Of a DNA stretch of 13,632 nt, positions 12,201 to 13,632 are shown one piece after another. The position numbers and the translations under genes were made by a program. The notes beneath the pieces were generated by a model. It searched no databases. It saw only the letters and a list, made by a program, of their open reading frames with translations, and had not been told where the DNA came from. The number at the start of each line of letters is the position of its first letter. Within the stretch, counting starts at the first letter, position 1. Where the stretch lies: assembly GCA_027382625.1 (NCBI GenBank), contig JAJKFJ010024536.1, forward strand, positions 1 to 13,632. Reading direction: 5' to 3'. Source of the stretch: Tetmemena sp. SeJ-2015 (taxonomy: Eukaryota; Ciliophora; Spirotrichea; Sporadotrichida; Oxytrichidae).

Positions 12201-13526
12201 ATTTTTAAATAGGTTATAGTCCTATAAGTTACTAAAAAAAATGATGAATTTAGTGAATAGGTTTAATCCTTTAATAATTTTAATTTAAATATCACCACTC
12301 TAGATGTTTTTATTATAAAAAATTATAATTAAATTTGGTATATAGCATTTTAAGTAATCGAATTACATTTCAAAATCTACTTAGATATCTTATAAAAAAT
12401 TGAATTTTCATTTTGCTATTTAGGATTTATAATTTTGAATGTGAATGGGGAAATAATTAAAGCTCACAAGTGCATCTTAATTGCAAGAAGTGAAAAGTTT
12501 AGACTGATGCTAAAGAACGATATGAAGGAGAGCTTAGAGAACAAGGTTGAAATAGTAAATCCTGAAATAAAAGCCTCGAACTATAAGTTGCTGATTCAAT
12601 GGATCTACATCGGAGAGAGTGATCTGCCAGATTCTATTAAGGACTTGCTAGAACTACTTAAGCTTACTGATGAATATCTTTTGCCAGATCTCCAGAAAGT
12701 TTGTGAGGAATAAATTATTGAACAAATGGACATTTTAAGTGCTGTAGATATTCTGACCAATCCTTAAATTCTTATCCCAGAAAACTCTAGCTTAGCAATT
12801 CGAGAAGCTGCAAAATGCGTACTTTTGGATGACTATGACAAAGTAGAAGAGCTTTATCCAGATATCGAGGAAAGGATATGCAAAGTGAAGGGTCTCATGT
12901 CGGAACTTTTCAATCATAAGAGAAAAAAGAAGTCGGCTAGTAGAAAGAGGAAGGGATCGATTCTTGGTGAGGACTCTCAAAAGAAGAAAGTTAGATTCAA
13001 CATATCAAACACCATTTATGAGGATGCGTCAGCTATTCATGATGAGACTGACTCACTGATAGAGCCATTGAGCATTTATAGCAACAGTTCTCCTCCTGGA
13101 GAACTCAATGATGATCTTATGATTGGAACTAATTCTCTCTCCTACGAGAGAAGACACAGTGGTCAAGGAAGTCAAATTAATAATCCCTTGATAGGTCAAA
13201 GTTCTCAATCAACAACATCCCAGAGATAACACCACTAGCACATCGGCAGCATGAGCGCAGAGCAAAGGAGATCCCATGAAATTCAAAACTAGTCAGCTCA
13301 CATTTAGAGACAGGGTATCATGTCACCCACCAATCATTAAAGATTCACCAGACCAGGCAGTGCAGGTCGCAATGACATTCCTCAGCAATCAGCTTACAGA
13401 AGTGTTTCAAGCGTTACTCTCAGCAACGTCGGAACTATATCAGAGCCAGATGAGAGACAAGGAAATTTGGGGAGCTAGCCAAGTATATTTGCGAGGAGGT
13501 CGACAGACAGATTTAATTTAATATGA
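2..13526 (+). CDS. Very long multi-exon ciliate gene ending in a BTB domain (5' end outside window)
   Basis: This is one apparent coding tract, read with TAA/TAG as Gln and TGA as Trp, interrupted by about 22 short GT-AG introns and stopping at TGA 13524-13526. The spliced product would be about 4,000 residues. Order of parts: helical N-terminal region, Ser/Gln-rich linkers, charged helical region with an SPX-like motif, Ser-rich and coiled segments, a hydrophobic membrane-type region (about 6651-7680), a long alpha-helical repeat-like region (7840-11260), and a C-terminal BTB domain with a basic tail. The left end is open, so the start codon is not in the window. Only the BTB domain is recognised. 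Coding frames come from residue composition, G-rich first codon positions and splice-consistent frame changes. It could be two genes, the second starting near ATG 7964. Treat the architecture as a hypothesis; that most of the tract is coding is much safer. Confidence 0.5.
228..268 (+). other. Intron, 41 bp
   Basis: The intron is an AT-rich stretch from GTATAT to TTTGAAG. Removing 41 bp moves the reading from frame 2 to frame 1, where the downstream exon reads SETETGQNNYNRFDLASPQ. That is a far better protein than either unspliced frame. Confidence 0.5.
269..904 (+). CDS. Cluster of short exons (269-342, 378-508, 552-653, 695-904)
   Basis: Four short exons are joined by introns 343-377 (35 bp), 509-551 (43 bp) and 654-694 (41 bp). 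All three are GT-AG and each gives a consistent frame change (1 to 0, 0 to 1, 1 to 0). The spliced protein includes LKSMCELLFYHKNIYQFIV, then the charged stretch HKDSSHATVEDKVVNILQ, then INDGPPNLTHKQSFA, and ends in a polar stretch with RDFNFQNTKEQPISPN. The first part looks like alpha-helical repeat sequence; the rest is a flexible linker. The exact ends of the last two exons are uncertain because the flanks are very AT-rich. No domain is recognised. Confidence 0.45.
933..1126 (+). CDS. Exon, helical and acidic
   Basis: Frame 1, about 64 codons. It follows an intron that is either 905-932 (28 bp) or 901-934 (34 bp); both are GT-AG and both give this frame. The peptide is polar, then helical: FFLSSGKDDQSPQSAMQQIQ and LLEKVIGSAFEEEDITS. 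Composition is typical of coding sequence, and the other frames read as cysteine- and arginine-rich noise. The donor is at 1127. The function is not recognised. Confidence 0.55.
1127..1142 (+). other. Intron, 16 bp
   Basis: GTAAGG to TATAAG. This very short intron shifts frame 1 to frame 2 and joins SIYK to IIMFYEEYQFLQDINKDD. Without it the frame 1 reading soon loses coding character. A 16 bp intron is at the lower limit known in eukaryotes, so the call needs RNA support. Confidence 0.4.
1143..1551 (+). CDS. Exon, helical, with an in-frame TGA read as Trp
   Basis: Frame 2, about 136 codons. It starts with EEYQFLQDINKDDIIFNQ, passes an in-frame TGA at 1256 (LIKWLEIQ), and goes on through KAWTNEGILQDSMLNVGYVS and GTFLANMTIIDDFEATSKEF. 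First-position G is about 13 of 60 codons over 1256-1435, against about 8 in frame 1, so frame 2 is preferred through the TGA. The pattern suggests an alpha-helical fold. The donor could be GTAAAC at 1552 or GTGTTT at 1576, in both cases with the acceptor TTTTAG at 1693. No named domain. Confidence 0.5.
1552..1693 (+). other. Intron, about 142 bp (or 1576-1693, 118 bp)
   Basis: AT-rich sequence from GTAAAC to a canonical TTTTAG acceptor. Either donor shifts frame 2 to frame 0. The contained standard-code reading (1491-1697, 68 residues) is a shadow of this exon and intron, not a separate gene. Confidence 0.4.
1694..2213 (+). CDS. Exons 1694-1837 and 1869-2213, helix then Ser/Gln-rich linker
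   Basis: Frame 0 first reads NEHEKRIKAMQPKYQAKIK, a charged helix with strongly G-rich first codon positions. A 31 bp intron at 1838-1868 (GTAAGA to ATGAG) leads into frame 1. That exon is strikingly polar: KADSQRSGNSSHSISILTQN, MNPSLRQGSQNSLAYGQKDQ and KKKRASLKSPKPSFNYS. This is a low-complexity, probably disordered linker with possible phosphorylation sites (SP and RxxS-type). Many of its Gln codons are TAA or TAG. The donor GTTAAT is at 2214. A hydrophobic patch near 2117-2150 (IAIIFW) may hide another small intron. Confidence 0.5.
2214..2250 (+). other. Intron, 37 bp
   Basis: GTTAAT to AATATAG. It joins SFNYSQ (frame 1) to KSSERTSDYSEDELNTE (frame 2), keeping one continuous Ser-rich linker. 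Confidence 0.4.
2251..2845 (+). CDS. Exon, acidic linker followed by charged helical region
   Basis: Frame 2, about 198 codons without a required splice. It begins with the acidic linker SERTSDYSEDELNTE and continues through NQKRLKEEQLQDFSF and KYVDQTQRYLDQRTELFYQA. It ends in the Pro/Lys-rich DIPKALIKPFDIIDYENSPR. Reading through requires TGA as Trp at 2360, 2606, 2615 and 2705. An alternative uses a long intron from 2304 and a frame 0 exon near 2620-2713, which reads almost as well. First-position G counts do not separate the two. The middle (2345-2600) is the most AT-rich part and the least certain. No domain is recognised. Confidence 0.4.
2846..2909 (+). other. Intron, 64 bp
   Basis: GTTGAT to TATAAAG, with a long T-rich interior. 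It moves frame 2 to frame 0 and joins SPRKHS to VQNNPDFKEPMTPYF. Both sides are proline-rich linker sequence. Confidence 0.45.
2910..4090 (+). CDS. Long exon with charged helices and weak SPX-like motif
   Basis: Frame 0, about 390 codons. A Pro/Asn-rich start (NNPDFKEPMTPYFYQTPQ) is followed by long amphipathic helices such as LELLFRDLIEKAKGWIKLH. The motif LNLFYDNFGDYLKKHDQ at 3366-3416 recalls the last helix of SPX domains (LN..x.F..ILKKhDK), which sense inositol pyrophosphates. The rest of an SPX domain is not visible, so this is only a resemblance. The exon ends in an acidic linker, SETDLDSDMDGGEIGGHI, then AT-rich sequence (3870-4090) that may contain another small intron. In-frame TGA at 3108, 3171, 3267, 3633 and 3690 read as Trp, and treating them as stops breaks a continuous protein. 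First-position G is highest in this frame. Confidence 0.5.
4091..4154 (+). other. Intron, 64 bp
   Basis: GTTTTG to TTAAAG, very AT-rich. It shifts frame 0 to frame 1, where clear coding begins (LVREDPTEQAKLAQAAAKQ). Confidence 0.45.
4155..4801 (+). CDS. Exons 4155-4295, 4318-4714 and 4761-4801, helical
   Basis: Frame 1 opens with an Ala/Gln-rich helix, EDPTEQAKLAQAAAKQKLQ, then WERVTREQPPKS. A 22 bp intron at 4296-4317 (GTAATA to TTGAAG) leads to frame 2, with EEGRRKEYNFLAMQIQLFQ and VQEELKAVSTNEKTNLPGT followed by IEAWEWQGL. Over 4596-4700 frame 2 has 11 G-starting codons of 31, against 4-5 in the other frames, so this choice is well supported. A 46 bp intron at 4715-4760 (GTTGAC to TATATAG) then leads to a tiny exon, RNKVSSQQKLEQLK. 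The Trp codons here are TGG. No domain is recognised; helices and linkers dominate. Confidence 0.5.
4802..4820 (+). other. Intron, 19 bp
   Basis: GTAAGC to CTGAAAG. It shifts frame 0 to frame 1 and joins KLEQLK to SISLIIPDTSGIFKQKK. The downstream exon is very clearly coding in frame 1, so some splice is needed here. Confidence 0.45.
4821..5653 (+). CDS. Long Ser-rich exon
   Basis: Frame 1, about 278 codons. It is polar and Ser/Asn/Gln-rich: EVTKEQSSYSDLDKASRS, then ITTDGRKQKSYSQYRKS, a run of seven serines at 5308-5328, the acidic GAEEEEIKIDQI, and finally SELGDLLSNEDLFISALKGD. A TGA at 5017 is in frame and read as Trp. A short hydrophobic segment near 5080-5130 (YFVIALLYFAQCYFI) could be membrane-embedded or could mark an unrecognised intron. 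The overall character is a long intrinsically disordered linker that becomes helical towards its end. First codon positions are strongly G-rich. The donor is at 5654. Confidence 0.6.
5654..5745 (+). other. Intron, 92 bp
   Basis: GTATCA to TTGGTAG, with a T-rich interior. It shifts frame 1 to frame 0 and joins DIVYFNSNM to LFLKIASSLMETFKVFEEL. Confidence 0.5.
5746..6140 (+). CDS. Exon with Gln/Lys/Leu-rich helices
   Basis: Frame 0, about 130 codons. Helices include KVFEELTLLHSLQKEGISQA and DLIDLELDKTLELALRLQV, followed by a charged linker, DTHQGASDDRGTQINHKKRS, and GEVDCSSEEAKFLENIQ. Heptad-like spacing of Leu in the first half suggests a coiled coil or helical repeat. It ends near SEDFYIENFE, after which frame 0 loses coding character (TGA at 6141). 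The next good reading is frame 1 from about 6184. I could not find a GT-AG intron that makes this change while keeping the last exon residues. Confidence 0.6.
6184..6570 (+). CDS. Exon leading into the membrane-type region
   Basis: Frame 1, about 129 codons: NLELLFPIFQLINDDWSYCD, MASSFKDFVNTAYFIVGYP, SDTFQESDYHLQTDSSSALA and LHHLKEFNSSFTFIIE. G starts 14 of 65 codons over 6306-6500 and is second base in only about 3, a clear coding signature for this frame. TGA at 6241 (INDDWSYC) and 6502 (AYQWDCTF) lie inside and read as Trp; no GT-AG intron removes the one at 6502. The segment mixes hydrophobic and polar stretches, as expected at the edge of a membrane domain. The 5' border is unresolved. 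Confidence 0.55.
6571..6650 (+). other. Intron, 80 bp
   Basis: GTAAAT to TGTTATAG. It shifts frame 1 to frame 0 exactly at the start of a hydrophobic exon (MIVIMIFDLG). An alternative is that frame 0 is coding from about 6570, reading TGA at 6615 and 6639 as Trp. Confidence 0.4.
6651..7012 (+). CDS. Exon with membrane segment(s) and polar loop
   Basis: Frame 0, about 120 codons. The first third is hydrophobic (MIVIMIF, then YILMLYFIMLVSNYSMFYVF), long enough for one or two membrane spans. A polar loop follows (QEKAASLESKINGLGQ, then NHQPQVDSNLSKRRESNAIS). The end, VAAQIKFIVKLIFNNYLLG, is amphipathic and runs into the basic FKIRGRK. The donor is at 7013. The pattern fits an integral membrane protein. 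No channel or transporter signature is recognised. Confidence 0.6.
7013..7065 (+). other. Intron, 53 bp
   Basis: GTAGAG to TTCCACTTAG, a good pyrimidine-rich acceptor. It shifts frame 0 to frame 2 and joins KIRGRK to SMYFVLLFHILFLSAVG. Confidence 0.55.
7066..8644 (+). CDS. Long exon: membrane segments then helical region
   Basis: Frame 2. Hydrophobic segments lie at about 7073-7129 (YFVLLFHILFLSAVGVAFT), 7177-7254 (LTLIAKSFLYLFLCQL...) and 7638-7679 (SMIQLIWGMIGFLA). A strongly coding part follows (GEANFLECQTGGHRW and on; about 21 of 66 codons over 7608-7790 start with G). From 7841 the protein is soluble and helical: DSHEEFLLERMSKAFLLIKR, ELDLSKQIMHIELPQF and LALLNKNFNQNEQVDRIF. TGA at 7952 is in frame and reads as Trp (LLENWLRIMK). 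Two AT-rich stretches, 7793-7840 and 8027-8098, are in-frame and may be introns. The part 7290-7600 is weakly coding and its frame is uncertain. Confidence 0.55.
7793..7840 (+). other. Possible intron, 48 bp, in phase
   Basis: GTGATT to CATTATAG, AT-rich, with a length divisible by three and a TGA inside. Spliced out it gives AAVIMHACSTDSHEEF. Left in, it reads as a hydrophobic stretch (VIKIIITLLLKW). Either is possible. Confidence 0.3.
8027..8098 (+). other. Possible intron, 72 bp, in phase
   Basis: GTTTAA to ATTAAAG, AT-rich, with a length divisible by three and a TGA at 8039 inside. Splicing gives HIELPQFFQILFINSADL. Retention adds 24 residues. The donor is not strongly canonical. Confidence 0.3.
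8645..8675 (+). other. Intron, 31 bp
   Basis: GTAAGA to TCGTTCAG. It shifts frame 2 to frame 0 and joins KEDIKETLK to VAYNSVFRVYQYKHQ. Both flanking frames are long and clearly coding, so this is one of the safest introns in the window. Confidence 0.7.
8676..9184 (+). CDS. Exon, highly charged helical region
   Basis: Frame 0, about 170 codons without TGA. Stretches include QERKKLKEDQKNDGGSQKQ, SFFDLVYNYFTDN, an acidic run (TEEESKEEKLEKLEIEAIE), KFDEVARQYLSKSKSRLIEL and CMAFLEHLIRNSDQSVENTE. Repeated amphipathic helices of about 15-20 residues suggest an alpha-solenoid (HEAT/ARM-like), with an acidic insert. Gln codons TAG and TAA occur, for example TAG in GGSQKQ. First codon positions are very G- and A-rich. 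The two standard-code readings in this area (8510-8800 and 8805-9050) are parts of this gene on either side of the 31 bp intron. No specific family is recognised. Confidence 0.75.
9185..9234 (+). other. Intron, 50 bp
   Basis: GTATCT to TTTTATCTAG, a textbook acceptor. It shifts frame 0 to frame 2 and joins GQNCIYW to SSSQGEDKKSDYEVV. Confidence 0.65.
9235..11260 (+). CDS. Two-kilobase exon, alpha-solenoid-like region with six sense TGA codons
   Basis: Frame 2, about 675 codons. It opens with an acidic Ser-rich insert (GEDKKSDYEVVSNDTSQDS), then runs as continuous helical sequence: DDIIFLKSVHNFLLDFPDI, FESELIKSKDNFRLIVLG, FYYSFQVAQLNEQTEMISN, ETKQDLWFKMIEIIQEKI and NLWNKSWDIVSAFFVDMKSQ. Reading through needs TGA as Trp at 9764, 9890, 9995, 10967, 11090 and 11228; TGG also occurs four times. 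Contexts such as GFPNFWDQFYYSF and GGSQNSWFNRES are natural on both sides. A polar linker (SKAREEQKNNQRSQMEMSEK) divides it near 10580. The fold is probably a helical repeat scaffold; a specific family cannot be named. Confidence 0.75.
11261..11319 (+). other. Intron, 59 bp
   Basis: GTTTAA to TTTATACTAAG, with a pyrimidine-rich 3' half. It shifts frame 2 to frame 1 and joins QFHILTVNA to SQIIASQLIIKMRSITFGP. A donor at 11252 is possible. Confidence 0.5.
11320..11887 (+). CDS. Exon, acidic/Ser-rich linker and Cys-containing segment
   Basis: Frame 1, about 189 codons, no TGA. It starts with TFGPTSYFESSLIREYDDDE and a Gln/Ser/Asn-rich linker (ERNYSQSYQSYSSSGQLRQN). A more ordered segment follows, with HKELAMKKNCKCKFALDTN, CYEFCGLLNIQYSDVKFFIK and LAYSELLEKGAFSDKTLQEY. 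The five cysteines (CKC, then C and C) could bind metal, but no known spacing is matched. YSDVKFFI resembles the first strand of a BTB fold, yet the AHK motif does not follow, so I do not call a second BTB. The standard-code reading 11369-11584 is a frame-shifted shadow. Confidence 0.65.
11888..12029 (+). other. Intron(s), about 142 bp
   Basis: AT-rich sequence from GTAGAA to CTTGTTTGTAG that shifts frame 1 to frame 2. Several internal GT and AG sites mean it may be one long or two short introns with a tiny exon between them. Confidence 0.45.
12030..12212 (+). CDS. Exon, charged segment before the BTB domain
   Basis: Frame 2, about 61 codons: NNYDNREFREKRINISEIEK, SNKFERHNLKQQPRI, and NIKKHDWFLDNFQIG. 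It is Lys/Arg/Glu/Asn-rich with strongly G-rich first positions in this frame only. It probably forms a charged helical linker leading into the BTB fold. The 3' border (donor at 12213, 12219 or 12228) is not fixed. No TGA lies in frame. Confidence 0.6.
12213..12423 (+). other. Intron(s), up to 211 bp
   Basis: This is the most AT-rich stretch in the 3' part, ending in TTTGCTATTTAG directly before the BTB domain. Donors at 12213, 12219 and 12228 all give the right frame change (2 to 0). An extra small exon inside cannot be excluded. Confidence 0.5.
12424..13526 (+). CDS. Terminal exon: BTB/POZ domain, basic NLS-like cluster, PP1-type motif, Gln/Ser-rich tail
   Basis: Frame 0, 367 codons ending at TGA 13524-13526. 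Residues 1 to about 100 form a clear BTB/POZ fold: FIILNVNGEIIKAHKCILIA with the diagnostic AHK at 12462-12470, ARSEKFRLMLKNDMKES, then LLIQWIYIGESDLPDS at 12588-12635, and LLKLTDEYLLPDLQKVCEEQ. A short helical extension follows. Next come KRKKKSASRKRK (12918-12953), which looks like a nuclear localisation signal, and KKVRF (12984-12998), which fits the protein phosphatase 1 docking consensus. The rest is a Ser/Gln/His-rich disordered tail (GQSSQSTTSQRQHHQHIGS). TAA codes Gln inside the domain at 12711 and 12765. BTB domains mediate dimerisation and often cullin-3 binding. That role is inferred, and no BACK, MATH or kelch partner is seen. Confidence 0.85.
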
Positions 13527-13607
13527 TACGGCTATTGCTGATCTTTACTTTTATTAGCTTAACTTTATTAAACATTAATTAAAATTTCTAATTTGTCTAC
13601 AAGGAAA
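13527..13607 (+). other. AT-rich 3' flank / intergenic stretch
   Basis: About 80 bases of AT-rich sequence after the likely TGA stop. No terminator or poly(A) signal can be named with confidence. A short spacer like this fits compact ciliate intergenic DNA. Confidence 0.4.
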
Positions 13608-13632
13608 ATGCAGTCTGATATAAGTGAAGCAT
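13608..13632 (+). CDS. Possible start of a next gene (partial)
   Basis: ATG at 13608 opens MQSDISEA before the window ends. The polar, acidic start is typical of a real N-terminus, and the spacing from the previous stop is reasonable. Only eight codons are visible, and they are in the same frame as the upstream exon. They could therefore also belong to a further exon of the upstream gene. Confidence 0.2.

Noticed and set aside
1..13632. Micronuclear DNA with scrambled segments or internal eliminated sequences.
   Set aside because: Interruptions behave like GT-AG introns with consistent frame changes and exons are in linear order. I saw no pointer-like direct repeats at the borders by eye, though I could not search systematically.
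1..13632. tRNA or rRNA genes, CRISPR arrays, insertion sequences and telomeric repeats.
   Set aside because: No cloverleaf with conserved loops, no regularly spaced direct repeats, no transposase and no C4A4 or C4A2-type repeats were seen.

Overview
The window looks like nuclear DNA of a ciliate that uses all three canonical stop codons as sense. It is AT-rich. Under the standard code nothing longer than 134 codons is open. If TAA and TAG are read as Gln and TGA as Trp, long, compositionally normal protein appears on the + strand across nearly the whole window. TAA and TAG fall inside clear domains, for example within the BTB domain at 12711 and 12765. TGA falls in frame inside continuous, gene-like reading in the long exon 9235-11260, at 9764, 9890, 9995, 10967, 11090 and 11228. 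The same happens in the 2910-4090 exon at 3108, 3171, 3267, 3633 and 3690. A single TGA at 13524-13526 is the likely real stop. This matches the context-dependent code known from karyorelictean ciliates such as Loxodes (UAR=Gln, UGA=Trp or stop). The related Condylostoma-type code is possible. The organism assignment is inference.

Layout. One + strand coding tract runs from the left edge to 13526. It is broken by about 22 short GT-AG introns, many of 16-60 bp, and codes for roughly 4,000 residues. (1) 2-2213: short exons, with a helical part followed by a Ser/Gln/Asn-rich part. (2) 2251-4090: charged and helical, with a weak SPX-like motif near 3366-3416. (3) 4155-6140: Ser-rich linkers and helical, coiled-coil-like stretches. 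(4) 6184-7790: several hydrophobic, membrane-type segments. (5) 7793-11260: a long alpha-helical region of HEAT/ARM-like character, with acidic Ser-rich inserts. (6) 11320-13526: a low-complexity linker, then a clear BTB/POZ domain, a basic nuclear-localisation-like cluster, a PP1-docking-like KKVRF motif and a Gln/Ser-rich tail ending at TGA. After the stop come about 80 AT-rich bases and a possible start of a next gene at 13608.

I recognise only the BTB domain with confidence. The rest does not match a family I can name. Because no codon is an unambiguous stop, I cannot prove that the tract is one gene. A split near 7952-7964 is the main alternative. A BTB domain at the end suggests a cullin-3 adaptor or scaffold role for the part that contains it, but this is inference. 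Reading frames were chosen from continuity, residue composition and G-richness of codon position 1, all judged by eye. Intron borders are therefore approximate in the AT-rich parts, and the frame change near 6141-6184 is unresolved. I saw no tRNA, rRNA, CRISPR array, insertion sequence or telomeric repeat, and no convincing gene on the minus strand.
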